64,000 bases of DNA from Vulcanimicrobiota bacterium (GCA_003168375.1 PMSI01000001.1:62001-126000), one strand, 5' to 3'. Positions 26,847 to 36,320 are shown, counted from the stretch's first letter. The notes: generated by a model from the sequence alone, not told the origin. Translations and numbers: made by a program.

Positions 26847-28508
26847 TCACTGTCCGAGCGAGCCCCGCCGCTCCCTTGCCCACCGAACGAGCTCTTCCAA
26901 CGGCATTGGGGCGGCAAGTCCCTCACCGCATAGGGCGCTGGCCCCGTGCCGCGCCAGCCAGCGGGCCCGGTCGGGGTCGTCGACGCCGGTTGCAATGACC
27001 AACGGCGCAACGACCGACGCCAGCGCGAGCTCGGCCAGCGTACGCACGTCGTGCGCTCCGTCGACGGTGACGAAGTCGAGCGAGCCGCTCGTCCCGTCGA
27101 ACGGCGGGCGCGAGGTCCGCCACGCCGCGACGCCGACGCGCGCGCCGAGCGCGCGAAGGCGGCGGACGACCGAATCGAGCGCGCCACGCTGCGGTTCGTC
27201 GCCGGGGACGATCTCGGCCAGCACCCCGTGCAGGCCGTCGCCGCCGAATCCCGCCGCGATCGCATCGATCACCGCGTCGCTCGTCGTCGCCAGCTCCAGG
27301 TGCACCTGGAGGTCCAGCCCGGCGGCGCGCCAGGTACGTTGGTCGCTCGCGGCGGCCGCGATCGTCCAGCGCTCGAGCACCTCGCGCCCCGCAGGGTCGG
27401 GGTCGGCGCTCGCGTACGTGCGCGGCGGGGCCGAGATCGCCGGGTCGGCGTCCCGCCAACCGACCACCGCGCTCGCGGCGAACGGCGCGCCGGTGTTCGC
27501 ATCGACGATCGGCCGGTAGCGAACCTCGAGCAGCGCGCCGAGATCACCCTCGCGCAGGCGGGCGCGGATCGTGGCGCGCTCGCCGAGCTCGCGGCCGGCC
27601 GATTCGCGGAACCAGTACGGGCGAACCCCGCCGACCGATGCCGCGGCCATCGCCGCGGCGCCGGCCTTCTCGACCAGATCCTCGGGCCGTTCGCCGTCCT
27701 CGGGGCAGATTGCGACGCCGACGTTCGCGCAGGTGTCCGCGGCGGCGGCGGCCGCCGCGCGCAGCAGCCGCTGCGCGGCCGGATACGCCTCGGACTCGCC
27801 GTGCTCGAGCGCCACCAGCGCCAGATACGCATCACCACCCAGGTGGCCGAGATGGTCGTTCGCACGCACTTCGCGCCGCAGCCGGCGCGCGACCGCGTCG
27901 CGCACCGCATCGAGCGGGACCGCCGCCGGCGATGGTTCGACATCGACGTAGACGACCGCGAACGAGCGCTTCATGCGGCGCGCGTCGTGGACCAGCTGCT
28001 CCAGCCGGCGCAGCGTCGCGCCGCCGTCCGGCAAGTTCGCCGGGGAGCGTTCCGCGGCACGCCGCTCCAGCGCCCAGCCGCAGCTGGCGACGATCGCGCG
28101 CGCGATCTCGATGGTGTCCGGGCGCGGCTCGCGCCAGCGCAGTGCGACCCGCTCGGGGCGCTCGGGCGCGATGCGGGCGACGTACAGCTCCGGCGTGATC
28201 AGCTCGTCCTCGAGGACGCGGCGCGCACGCTCGAAGAGCCGGCGCGCGGCAACGGAGTCGCGGCCGCCGGGAGCGCCGGCGAGGATGCTGTCCTCACCGA
28301 AGACGATCGCGCGCTCGGCGTTGGCGAGCGAGCCGGCCACCGAAAGCACCGCGCGCAACCGGAGCTCGGGCTCGGCGATGTAGTCGAATGCGCGCGTCCA
28401 CGCACGGGCGAGGTCGCGCGTGGGAAAAGCTTCGCGATCGCTCCGTATGACGGGTAGCCGATATTGTCGCACGGGTCGCACTTCAGCGTAGCGCAGGGTC
28501 TGCGGCAC
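26847..28508 (-). CDS. Degenerate GGDEF-EAL paralogue, possible cyclic-di-GMP receptor
   Basis: This 553-residue protein has the same layout as its downstream neighbour but with lost catalytic motifs. GGDEF is GGDAY, yet an RxxD inhibitory site (RAND) is kept five residues before it. In the EAL half, EALVRW is replaced by AVVGWRD, the metal-binding DD is gone (GVAAWRTS in that region), and the late AEGVE-like element is TGVDD. It should therefore neither make nor break cyclic-di-GMP, but could bind it at the I-site, as known for degenerate GGDEF receptors. GTG at 28508 has GGGGAGAG six bases upstream. A 106-base gap separates it from the next gene on the same strand. Confidence 0.82.
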   Translation of the reverse strand: MPQTLRYAEVRPVRQYRLPVIRSDREAFPTRDLARAWTRAFDYIAEPELRLRAVLSVAGSLANAERAIVFGEDSILAGAPGGRDSVAARRLFERARRVLEDELITPELYVARIAPERPERVALRWREPRPDTIEIARAIVASCGWALERRAAERSPANLPDGGATLRRLEQLVHDARRMKRSFAVVYVDVEPSPAAVPLDAVRDAVARRLRREVRANDHLGHLGGDAYLALVALEHGESEAYPAAQRLLRAAAAAAADTCANVGVAICPEDGERPEDLVEKAGAAAMAAASVGGVRPYWFRESAGRELGERATIRARLREGDLGALLEVRYRPIVDANTGAPFAASAVVGWRDADPAISAPPRTYASADPDPAGREVLERWTIAAAASDQRTWRAAGLDLQVHLELATTSDAVIDAIAAGFGGDGLHGVLAEIVPGDEPQRGALDSVVRRLRALGARVGVAAWRTSRPPFDGTSGSLDFVTVDGAHDVRTLAELALASVVAPLVIATGVDDPDRARWLARHGASALCGEGLAAPMPLEELVRWARERRGSLGQ

Positions 28509-28579
28509 CGTCCACTCTCCCCTCGGGGAGGTTTTTGGGCGGGACCGCGACGCCGACGCGTAGCACTAGTCGAGCTCGT

Positions 28580-29335
28580 ATGGACAAAGTCGTCGCTTTG
28601 AGCGCCGAAGCGGTCAAGGACGTCCCCAGCGGCGCATCGCTGGCGGTCGGCGGGTTCGGTCTGAACGGAGTACCGCACAACCTGATCGAGGCGCTGCTCG
28701 AACAAGGTGCCACCGACTTGGTCACCGTGTCGAACAACTGCGGCGTCGACGGCTGGGGTTTGGGCAGGCTGCTCGACGCGAAGCGCATCCGCCGCACGAC
28801 CGGCTCGTACGTCGGTGAGAACAAGGAGTTCGAGCGCCAGTACTTGAGCGGCGAGCTCGAAGTCGAGCTGGTGCCGCAGGGAACGCTCGCCGAGCGGCTG
28901 CGCGCCGGAGGCTGCGGGATCCCGGCGTTCTACACGCCCGCCGGCGTCGGGACGCTCGTCGCCGACGGCGGGCTGCCGTGGCGCTATGCCGCCGACGGAT
29001 CGGTCGCGATCGCGTCGCCGAAGAAAGAGACGCGTACGTTCGGCGGTCGCGACTACGTGCTCGAAGAAGGGATCGTCTGCGACTTCGCGCTCGTCCGCGC
29101 CAGCGTCGGCGATCGCCACGGCAACCTGATCTTCCACAAGGCGACGCGCAACTTCAACCCGCTGTGCGGGATGGCGGGGAAGATCACGATCGCCGAAGTC
29201 GAGACGTTGGTGGAGCCGGGCGAGATCGACCCCGAGCAAGTGCATCTGCCGGGGATCTACGTGCAGCGCGTCGTGCAAGTCGGCACGGCCGGAAAACGCA
29301 TCGAGCGCGTCACCACGCGCAAGCGGGGAGTATAA
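28580..29335 (+). CDS. 3-oxoacid CoA-transferase subunit A
   Basis: This 251-residue protein is the alpha subunit of a succinyl-CoA:3-ketoacid CoA-transferase (SCOT/ScoA type), which activates acetoacetate or similar acids with succinyl-CoA. The glycine-rich GASLAVGGFGLNGVPHNLI at the N-terminus, VSNNCGVDGWGLG, and YVGENKEFERQYLSGELEVELVPQGTLAERLRAGGCGIPAFYTP are family blocks. ATG at 28580 is chosen because upstream in-frame residues are unlike the family. The beta subunit starts four bases after its stop. Confidence 0.93.
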   Translation: MDKVVALSAEAVKDVPSGASLAVGGFGLNGVPHNLIEALLEQGATDLVTVSNNCGVDGWGLGRLLDAKRIRRTTGSYVGENKEFERQYLSGELEVELVPQGTLAERLRAGGCGIPAFYTPAGVGTLVADGGLPWRYAADGSVAIASPKKETRTFGGRDYVLEEGIVCDFALVRASVGDRHGNLIFHKATRNFNPLCGMAGKITIAEVETLVEPGEIDPEQVHLPGIYVQRVVQVGTAGKRIERVTTRKRGV

Positions 29336-29338
29336 CCG

Positions 29339-30007
29339 ATGGCGCTCACGCGAACGCAGCTCGCCGCGCGCGTCGCGCAGGAGTTGCGCGACGGACAGTA
29401 CGTCAACCTCGGCATCGGGCTGCCGACGCTGATCCCGAACTACGTGCCGCCGAACGTCACCGTCGTGCTGCAGAGCGAGAACGGGATCCTCGGATTCGGA
29501 CCGTATCCGTTCGAGGGCGAAGAGGATCCCGATCTGATCAACGCCGGCAAGGAGACGGTCACGCTTCTCCCCGGCGCGTCGTTCTTCGACTCGTCGGCGT
29601 CGTTCGGAATGATCCGCGGCGGTCACGTCGACGTCGCGGTGCTCGGCGCGATGCAGGTCGCGCAGAACGGCGATCTCGCGAACTGGGTGATCCCCGGGAA
29701 GATGGTCAAGGGGATGGGCGGGGCGATGGATCTCGTGCACGGCGCGAAGCGCGTCATCGTGATGATGGAACACGTCGCGAAAGGGAACGCGCACAAGATC
29801 CTCGCCGAGTGCACGCTCCCGCTCACCGGAAAGCGCGTCGTGCAGCAGATCATCACCGATCTCGCCGCGATCGACGTGACGCCGGAGGGCCTGGTGCTGC
29901 GCGAGCTCGCGCCGGGCGTGAGCGTCGACGAGGTGCGCGCCGCCACCGGCGCACCGCTCGCGGTGCCGAGCGAACCGAAGACGATGGAGATCCCGGCCGG
30001 AGTCTAA
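29339..30007 (+). CDS. 3-oxoacid CoA-transferase subunit B
   Basis: This 222-residue subunit carries the catalytic glutamate (E47) in SENGILG, which forms the enzyme-CoA thioester. The blocks [30 protein letters not shown] and [19 protein letters not shown] are characteristic of ScoB/AtoA. It forms a two-gene unit with subunit A. An acyl-CoA dehydrogenase gene follows 440 bases later on the same strand, with a damaged reverse-strand gene between them; together they suggest oxidation of ketone bodies or short-chain acids. Confidence 0.94.
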   Translation: MALTRTQLAARVAQELRDGQYVNLGIGLPTLIPNYVPPNVTVVLQSENGILGFGPYPFEGEEDPDLINAGKETVTLLPGASFFDSSASFGMIRGGHVDVAVLGAMQVAQNGDLANWVIPGKMVKGMGGAMDLVHGAKRVIVMMEHVAKGNAHKILAECTLPLTGKRVVQQIITDLAAIDVTPEGLVLRELAPGVSVDEVRAATGAPLAVPSEPKTMEIPAGV

Positions 30008-30046
30008 GTGCGGCCCACTCGATCGTCTTCCCCCGGGCGGTTGCGT

Positions 30047-30372
30047 TCACGCGCGGATCGTGACCGTGCCGCATCTCTCCGACCGCTCGCTCGTGACCGT
30101 GGCCGCGCCCTTGTACAGCGCGGGCGAGAGATCGTCACCGGGCACGGGTGCGGAGACCATCTGGATCAGACTGGAGTGCAGGTCGCCCGCGAGCCAGGCA
30201 CTGCCGAACCCGGGAAACGGAGCGACGAGATGCCAGCCGGGGGGTCCGCAGCGGTCGGCGAGGGCGCGACCTGGTAGTTTTCCGGGACGGTGAAATCGAC
30301 GCCCTCGGCACGCGCCGCCACCGGGAGCAGGAACAGTGCCAGCGCGAGCAGCGAACCGAAACGACCCGCCAT
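30047..30372 (-). pseudogene. Small secreted protein gene broken by a one-base frameshift
   Basis: Reading from ATG at 30372 gives a good signal peptide (LLALALFLLPVAARA) and the mature start EGVDFTVPENYQVAPSP. At the run of six C on this strand (30241-30246) the frame goes into a short unlike tail that stops at 30166. Adding one C restores a continuous frame that goes on as DPPGWHLVAPFPGFGSAW and ends at TGA 30047-30049, for 108 residues. The restored protein has one cysteine and no membrane segment after the signal peptide. The break is either a real mutation or a homopolymer sequencing error. I know no family for it. Confidence 0.7.
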
Positions 30373-30445
30373 GCGGGCGTATCCGCGCGGCGGCCCGCGC
30401 GACCTGCCGGGGCCGCGTATCGTGCTCGTCGAACCCTTCCGGACT

Positions 30446-31624
30446 ATGTCGATCGCACCCGCACGCCCCGACACCTCCGACGAGGAGGCGATGATCCTCG
30501 ACGTGGTCCGGCAGCTCGTCCGGGAGCGGGTCGAGCCGCGCGCCGCCGAGATCGATGCCAAGGGCGAGTTCCCGTGGGACATCAAGCAGCTCTTCGCCGA
30601 GAACGATCTGCTCGGTATCCCGTTTCCGGCTGAATACGGCGGGCTCGGCGGCTCGTTCGTCACCTACGTCAAGGTCGTCGAAGAAGTCTCGAAGGCGTGC
30701 GCGTCCTCCGCGCTGATCATCGCCGTCCAGGAGCTCGGGGCGCTCCCGATCCTGATCGGTGGAACCGAGGAGCAGAAGCGGCGCTGGATCCCCGACCTCG
30801 CGTCGGGTGCGAAGATCGCCGCGTACGCGCTGACCGAACCGGGCTCGGGTTCCGACGCCGCGGGCTCGATGCGCACCAAGGCGCGCCGCGACGGCGACGA
30901 CTACGTGCTCGACGGATCGAAGATCTGGATCACCAACGGCAGCGTCGCCGACGTCGTCACCGTCTTCGCGGTAACCGATCCGGCGAAAGGTCCGAACGGG
31001 ATCGGCGCGTTCGTCGTCGAGAAAGGCACGCCGGGCTTCACGGTCGGCAAGCTCGAGAAAAAGATGGGGATTCGCGGTTCGCCGACGGTCGAGCTCGCGT
31101 TCGAGAACTGCCGCGTTCCGGTCGCGAACATGCTCGGCGAAGAAGGCCAAGGCTTCAAGATCGCGATGAAGGTGCTCGACAAATCGCGCCCGGGGATCGC
31201 CGCTCAAGCGCTCGGCATCGCACAAGGCGCGCTCGACTACGCGACCGAGTACACGAAGCAGCGCGTCGCGTTCGGCAAACCGATCTCGCAGCAGCAAGGC
31301 CTTCAGTTCATGCTGGCCGACATGAAGACCGAAGTCGAGGCCGCGCGCCTGCTGCTGTACGAAGCGGCGCGCAAGTGCGACGAAGGCGCGCCGGACGTCA
31401 CCACCTGGGCCGCGATGGCGAAGTTGAAATGCGGCGACGTCGCGATGAGCGTCACGACCGACGCCGTCCAGCTGCTCGGCGGTTACGGCTACTCGACCGA
31501 ATATCCGGTCGAGCGGATGATGCGCGACGCCAAGATCACGCAGATCTACGAAGGGACCCAGCAGATCCAGCGCATCGTGATCGCCCGCTCGATGGTCGGC
31601 AAGTGGAGCCCGCCGAAATCCTGA
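30446..31624 (+). CDS. Acyl-CoA dehydrogenase
   Basis: This 392-residue FAD enzyme introduces a trans-2 double bond into an acyl-CoA. Family signatures are clear: [94 protein letters not shown]. The glutamate in the IYEGT segment is the catalytic base of the short-chain/butyryl-CoA type. ATG at 30446 is preferred over upstream in-frame starts, which would overlap the reverse-strand small gene. Inference: it works with the adjacent CoA-transferase in short-chain acid or branched-chain catabolism. Confidence 0.94.
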   Translation: MSIAPARPDTSDEEAMILDVVRQLVRERVEPRAAEIDAKGEFPWDIKQLFAENDLLGIPFPAEYGGLGGSFVTYVKVVEEVSKACASSALIIAVQELGALPILIGGTEEQKRRWIPDLASGAKIAAYALTEPGSGSDAAGSMRTKARRDGDDYVLDGSKIWITNGSVADVVTVFAVTDPAKGPNGIGAFVVEKGTPGFTVGKLEKKMGIRGSPTVELAFENCRVPVANMLGEEGQGFKIAMKVLDKSRPGIAAQALGIAQGALDYATEYTKQRVAFGKPISQQQGLQFMLADMKTEVEAARLLLYEAARKCDEGAPDVTTWAAMAKLKCGDVAMSVTTDAVQLLGGYGYSTEYPVERMMRDAKITQIYEGTQQIQRIVIARSMVGKWSPPKS

Positions 31625-31652
31625 GCCCGGCCGCGGGAACTGGTCCGGCGCC

Positions 31653-33467
31653 GTGACCTCGGAGCCGGCGAGCCTTCCGAAAGTCTCGCTCAGCCGGTCG
31701 CAGACGATCCGGCTGATCGTCGTCGGAATCCTCGTTGTCCTGGCGCTCGTGCGCGTCGCCCCGGACTTCATCCGCCTCGTGTACCCGCTCCAGGTCTTCG
31801 GTTACCTGACCGACGGTGACGGTGTCGTCACCACCGTCGCGACGCGGCTGTCGCCGAAACCGCAGCGCAAGCCGGCACGCACCGCGGCGCCCCCGAACGT
31901 GGCCGGCGACGCGCTCGCGCGCGGCGACCGCGTGCGCATCGATCGCGTCAAGCCGTTCGACCGGAAGCCGGGACTCGCGGGCCGCGGCTACACGTACGAC
32001 AACCCGCAGCGTTACCTGCCGATCGCGCAGAACGGGGAGGAGCGCATCGTGCGCGTCGTCGCGCGCGCCGAGACGGTGCCGCTACGGTCGATCGACATGC
32101 TGCGGATCGTGCTCTGCATCGTCGCGGTCGCGCTCGGCGCAATGCTCTTTGTCGTAAAGCCGAGCATCGCGACGGCGGCGTTCTTCGTCTTCTGCCTGGC
32201 CGCGGTGGAGGCGCCGAACACGTGGCTCGACACCCTGATCCCGATGCCGTGGCGCCCGATCCCGGCGTGGATCCACGACATGATCCGCGGGGCCGTGCGG
32301 CCGGCGCTGCTGCTCTTCGCGTTGTGCCTGATCGACGGCGATGCGGACGCACCGCGCGAGCGCGTCTTCGCCTGGTGCGCCGGCGCGCTCGCGCTCGGAC
32401 TCGGCACCTTGAACGCCTACGCGCAGTGGTCGCTGAACTACGGAGCGCTGCCGGCGGAGTATTTCGACCAAGCCTTGAAGATGTCGTCCTACGCATTGAG
32501 TGCGCTCACCGTGGCCGCGCTGCTGGTCGCGTTCGTTCGCGCGCACGTGAACGACCGGCATCGCATCGGCTGGATCGCCGCGGCATTCCTCTTCGCGGGC
32601 GCGGCGCGCTTCGTATCCGACACATGGTATCCCGGCCGCATCAACGGCTGGCAGAACGGACTGCTCGTCTCGGCGACGATCGTGCCGATCGTGGCGATCT
32701 GGATCGCGGTGATCCGGCACCGCTTCTTCAACGTCGACTTCGTCGTCAGCCGCGCCGTCGTCTACGTCGCGATCAGCGCGGCGTTCATCGGCACGGTCTC
32801 GCTGCTCGAGGACATCGCCACGTACGTGTTCTACCAGAACACGGACCTGGCGTACATCGTCCTGATCCCGATCTCGTTGGCGGTCGGCGCGTGCACCGGG
32901 AAGATCGTGCAGACGCTGGTCTACGTGGTCGATCGGTTCATCTTTCGCGACCGCCGCGAACAGCGCCAGGCGCTGGAGTTCATCGCCGGATACATCCTCG
33001 ACGCCGAGACCGTCGAAGACGTCTACCGCGCGCTGCTCCAAGACGCCCCGCACGCGCTGCAGCTCTCGTTCGGCGGGATCCTCGGCCGGCAGCCCGACGG
33101 CGGTTATCGGCTCGCGCAGAGCTACGACTGGCCGGAGGACGTGACGATCAAGCTCGGGCCGACCGACAAGCTGACACAGGCGATCACGCGCACCCGCGGC
33201 GCGCTGACGTTCACCGGGAACGACACTCGGATCATCCAGAACTCGTTCCCGAACGAGCGGCTGACGTTCGCCGCGCCGCTCTTCTTCGACCGCACGGTGA
33301 GCGGGATCGTCGTCTACGGGCACAACGTCAGCGGTCTCGACCTCGATCCCGAGGAGCGCGAACAACTGGTGCGCGTCGTCGCGCATGCCTCGATCGCGCT
33401 GAACACGATCGAACTCAACCGCTACCGCAACTCGGCGGCTCCGGCGGCCTTACCGACTCCGACCTAG
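31653..33467 (+). CDS. Multi-spanning membrane protein with cytoplasmic GAF domain
   Basis: The 604-residue protein has one N-terminal membrane segment, an extracytoplasmic stretch of about 100 residues, then seven or so membrane segments, the junction VVDRFIFRDRREQRQALEFI, and a C-terminal GAF-like domain to the end. The RHRFFNVDFVVSRAVVYV and VDRFIFRDRR elements are the same as those joining membrane sensors to GAF/histidine kinase modules in Chloroflexi, Firmicutes and Acidobacteria. Here nothing follows the GAF domain: no kinase, cyclase or phosphatase. Its output must be through a partner, or it is not a signalling protein. The last residues are a Pro/Ala tail. Ligand unknown. Confidence 0.8.
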   Translation: MTSEPASLPKVSLSRSQTIRLIVVGILVVLALVRVAPDFIRLVYPLQVFGYLTDGDGVVTTVATRLSPKPQRKPARTAAPPNVAGDALARGDRVRIDRVKPFDRKPGLAGRGYTYDNPQRYLPIAQNGEERIVRVVARAETVPLRSIDMLRIVLCIVAVALGAMLFVVKPSIATAAFFVFCLAAVEAPNTWLDTLIPMPWRPIPAWIHDMIRGAVRPALLLFALCLIDGDADAPRERVFAWCAGALALGLGTLNAYAQWSLNYGALPAEYFDQALKMSSYALSALTVAALLVAFVRAHVNDRHRIGWIAAAFLFAGAARFVSDTWYPGRINGWQNGLLVSATIVPIVAIWIAVIRHRFFNVDFVVSRAVVYVAISAAFIGTVSLLEDIATYVFYQNTDLAYIVLIPISLAVGACTGKIVQTLVYVVDRFIFRDRREQRQALEFIAGYILDAETVEDVYRALLQDAPHALQLSFGGILGRQPDGGYRLAQSYDWPEDVTIKLGPTDKLTQAITRTRGALTFTGNDTRIIQNSFPNERLTFAAPLFFDRTVSGIVVYGHNVSGLDLDPEEREQLVRVVAHASIALNTIELNRYRNSAAPAALPTPT

Positions 33468-33510
33468 TCGGCTCGGCGGTGGTGCGACGCCCCCACCGAG
33501 CGACAGCCGC

Positions 33511-34323
33511 CTAGTGCCCGACCCCCGAGTAGCGGTTAAGCCCGAACCGCCAGAACACGTACGCCATTGCGACGAAGAGCAGGCCGATCGCCGGCGTCAA
33601 CAGCCCGATTTCGGCCGGAAGCATCGCGTTCTCGTGGGCTTTGTGGAGGAAGAACCGCGCCGGAAAGTAGTTCATGAACGCGAACGGCACCACGAACGTG
33701 AGCAACAGCCGAACGCCGCGCGAGTAGATACTGATCGGGTACCGGGTGAACTCCTGCTCCAGCTGGATGACGATCCAGCGCAGCGCATCGACGCGGACGA
33801 ACCAGAACGCGACCGTCGAGATGAACAGGTTGAAGGCGAGGTCGATCAGCGCTCCGCCGGCGACGATCAGCGGCACGAAGACCAGGAACGTCGCGTCGAC
33901 CTGGACGCCGCTGTACCAGGTCGCGGCGGCGAAGGTGATCAGCGCCAGGATCAGCTCGTCGGGGAACACCTGACCCGGCGTCGCGATCGCCTGGAACAGG
34001 GTGTCGAGCGGGCGCACGAGGAGCCGGTCGAACTCGCCGTCGCGGATGTGTTCCGGAATGTCGCCCACGGTCGAGAAGAACGTGTTGTGGAGCGCGTGCG
34101 CGAGCATCCACAGGCCGTACAGGAACGCCATGTCGCGGAACGTCCAGCCGTTCATCGAGGGGAAGCGGTTCAGCACGATCCACAGCGCTAGGACCGCCGA
34201 GCCGTGATAGATGAACGTGAACCCGAACCACAGCAGAAAGTTCTCGCGGTACTCGAGCGTGGTCAGGATGTTGATGCGCCAGTACTGGACGTAGACTCCC
34301 AGCATCACGCGCAGGTGCCGCAT
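33511..34323 (-). CDS. ABC-2 family transporter permease (PF06182 type)
   Basis: This 270-residue protein has six membrane segments and the family motif around EHIRDGEFDRLLVRPL, which is the conserved cytoplasmic element of this ABC-2 branch. ATG at 34323 overlaps the previous stop (TGATG). It is the third gene of an ATPase-permease-permease operon read on the reverse strand. The two permeases are homologous and should form a heterodimer. Members of this group export antibiotics, viologens or unknown compounds; the sequence does not say which. Confidence 0.88.
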   Translation of the reverse strand: MRHLRVMLGVYVQYWRINILTTLEYRENFLLWFGFTFIYHGSAVLALWIVLNRFPSMNGWTFRDMAFLYGLWMLAHALHNTFFSTVGDIPEHIRDGEFDRLLVRPLDTLFQAIATPGQVFPDELILALITFAAATWYSGVQVDATFLVFVPLIVAGGALIDLAFNLFISTVAFWFVRVDALRWIVIQLEQEFTRYPISIYSRGVRLLLTFVVPFAFMNYFPARFFLHKAHENAMLPAEIGLLTPAIGLLFVAMAYVFWRFGLNRYSGVGH

Positions 34324-35135
34324 CAGCCGCCCTGCACGATGACGCGCTTCGCACCGGCGCGCCACATCAGCGTCGCGACGACCGCGAGCACGGCGAGCCA
34401 GCCCGCCTGGAGGCCGAGCGCGGCGGCGTAGCGCTCGGGCCGGATCACGCCGACGTAGATCAGCAGCGGGGTCGAGAACATCGCCGCGAACGGCAGCGCA
34501 AACGCGATCCTCTGCAGGAACACCGGAAAGATGACCAGCGGGATGATCTCGCCGCCGAAGAGATCGGTCACCCAGGTGACGATCAGTTGGACCGCGTGGA
34601 TCTCGAGCGTCCAGAACGCGACGCAGTTCAGGATGAAGTTGATGCAGAAGCCGACCAGGTACCCGAGGAAGAAGCTCACGAAGAACGTGCCGATCACGAG
34701 CGGCCCGGGCACATCGATGTGCACGATGAAGAGCGCGAGCAGCAGCGACGGGACGATCAGCACCGCGTGGAAGAGCACTTCGCCGCTCCCGTCGGCGAAG
34801 AAGTAGAACGGGACGACGATCGGCTTCATGAAGTCGGTCGCGATGTCACCGGTGTGCAGCCGATCGTGGAGCGCCCGGGTCTGGTCGATGTCCATCACCA
34901 AGCCCATCAGCAGCGCGACGGTCGAGTAGGTAATGATCGCGTGCAGCGGCAGTTCGCTCGGCGCGGCGTTGCGCGCGTAGAGCGCGACCCAGACCATCCG
35001 CAGCAAGTAGACGCGCACCAGCACCGACGCGATGCTGGTGAAGACGTCGAACCGGTAGGTCGCCTCGCGCGCCATCGCCTTCTGCGCGAATTGCACGTAC
35101 GGCTCCAGCCGAAACCGAGGCTTCGCTATGATCAC
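34323..35135 (-). CDS. ABC-2 family transporter permease, second subunit
   Basis: This 270-residue permease has six membrane segments and the equivalent cytoplasmic motif DRLHTGDIATDFMKPI after about 90 residues, marking it as a homologue of the next gene. It begins at ATG 35135 and overlaps the ATPase gene end by four bases. The arrangement (ATPase, permease, permease) and the permease type match the uncharacterised ABC-2 exporters often labelled 'viologen exporter family'. Confidence 0.88.
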   Translation of the reverse strand: MIIAKPRFRLEPYVQFAQKAMAREATYRFDVFTSIASVLVRVYLLRMVWVALYARNAAPSELPLHAIITYSTVALLMGLVMDIDQTRALHDRLHTGDIATDFMKPIVVPFYFFADGSGEVLFHAVLIVPSLLLALFIVHIDVPGPLVIGTFFVSFFLGYLVGFCINFILNCVAFWTLEIHAVQLIVTWVTDLFGGEIIPLVIFPVFLQRIAFALPFAAMFSTPLLIYVGVIRPERYAAALGLQAGWLAVLAVVATLMWRAGAKRVIVQGG

Positions 35136-36157
35136 GACGGCGTGTCATCCTGAGCTTGTCGGAGGGCCGCCCCTTCGTGATAGCCCTCGAGGTAGATGCG
35201 GCGCACGATCGAGTCGATGTCGGGCTCGATGATCGAGACGTCGGTGATCTGGTACCGTTCGGTGACCCGGCGGATCAGCGCCTCGGCGGTCAGCGCGCGG
35301 CGGTTGAAGCGCAGCCGCACCAGGTTGAGCTCGCGGCTCACGACCTCGGCCCCGGCGACAACGAACTCGGGATACGACTCCGCCAAATTCACTACCAGGG
35401 TGCGGTGCGTGCCGTACTCTTCGCGCAGCCGCTCGAGCGAGCCGTCGTAGATCACCTTTCCTTCGTCGATCAGGATGATCCGGCGCGAGAGCCGTTCGAC
35501 GTCGGCTAGGTCGTGCGTGGTCAGGATGACCGTCGTGCCCCGATCGCGGTTGATCGTTCCGATGAACTCGCGAATCGCTTCCTTCGCGACGACGTCGAGT
35601 CCGATCGTCGGCTCGTCGAGGAACACGATCTTCGGATCGTGGAGCATTGCGGCCGCGAAGTCGCCGCGCATCCGCTCACCGAGCGAGAGCTGGCGAACCG
35701 GCGTCGCGAGGAAGCGGTCGAGGTCGAGGATCGCCGCGAAGTGGCGCATGTTCTCGAGGTAGCGCGCCCGCGGGATGTCGTAGATCGAGCGCAGCAGCTC
35801 GAACGACTCGCGCAGCGGAAGGTCCCAATAGAGCTGGCTCCGCTGGCCGAAGACGACGCCGATGTTCGCCGCGTTCGCCATACGGTGCGCGTGCGGCACG
35901 ATCCCGGCGACGCGCAACTGCCCGCCGCTCGGGACCAGAATCCCGGTCAGCATCTTGATCGTGGTCGACTTCCCGGCACCGTTGGGCCCGATGTAGCCGA
36001 CCAGCTCGCCGGGCTCGAGCGAGAAGCTGACGTCGTCGACCGCGACCTTGTCCACGTAGGTGCGGGAGAACAGCGCCCCGACCGCGCCCCAGATCCCCGA
36101 TCCGCGTTCGAGCGACCGGAATACCTTGCGCAGCCCTACCGCCTCGATGATCGCCAT
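35132..36157 (-). CDS. ABC-2 exporter ATPase
   Basis: This protein of about 341 residues has Walker A GPNGAGKST, Q-loop VVFGQRSQLYWDLP, signature LSLGERMR, Walker B IVFLDEPTIGLDVVA and the switch histidine in LTTHDLAD, plus a C-terminal regulatory extension. The GQRSQLWWDLP-like block is typical of ATPases partnering PF06182 permeases. The last residues, LRQAQDDTPS, come from a copy of the dispersed repeat. ATG at 36157 gives the family-like MAIIEAVGLRKVF; a GTG at 36178 is also open. A strongly structured duplicated element lies just upstream on the other strand. Confidence 0.92.
   Translation of the reverse strand: MAIIEAVGLRKVFRSLERGSGIWGAVGALFSRTYVDKVAVDDVSFSLEPGELVGYIGPNGAGKSTTIKMLTGILVPSGGQLRVAGIVPHAHRMANAANIGVVFGQRSQLYWDLPLRESFELLRSIYDIPRARYLENMRHFAAILDLDRFLATPVRQLSLGERMRGDFAAAMLHDPKIVFLDEPTIGLDVVAKEAIREFIGTINRDRGTTVILTTHDLADVERLSRRIILIDEGKVIYDGSLERLREEYGTHRTLVVNLAESYPEFVVAGAEVVSRELNLVRLRFNRRALTAEALIRRVTERYQITDVSIIEPDIDSIVRRIYLEGYHEGAALRQAQDDTPS
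35143..35167 (-). repeat. Dispersed LRQAQ repeat, copy at exporter ATPase end
   Basis: Minus-strand copy with one change (CTCCGACAAG). It encodes LRQAQDD, the last part of the ATPase before its stop. Confidence 0.85.
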
Positions 36158-36204
36158 GCTCGGCGTGCCCTTTCCCACGCGGACCGTACGCCGCCTTTAC
36201 GTTG

Positions 36205-36320
36205 CCTGAGAGGGACGTACCCCGGACGAGGGGAACTCGCGGCGTACCAACAACCGTTGGTCCCAACAGATGCGCCCCTTTTCGGTACGCATCGAGTCTG
36301 ACTAGGCGAGGGGGTGAGAT
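36205..36320 (+). promoter_or_regulatory. Structured leader RNA of unit A
   Basis: Three hairpins can be drawn. One: GGG/CCC around ACGTA (36212-36222). Two: CGAG and CTCG closing a GGGAA loop (36227-36239). Three: ACCAAC/GTTGGT around AACC (36246-36261), inside an outer helix GGCGTA/TGCGCC. The same three are possible in unit B with changed bases. In unit A alone, GATGCG (from about 36270) can instead pair with CGCATC near 36292, which would break the outer helix, so two exclusive folds exist. The leader ends in a strong ribosome binding site. I cannot match it to a riboswitch class I know. Confidence 0.6.
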
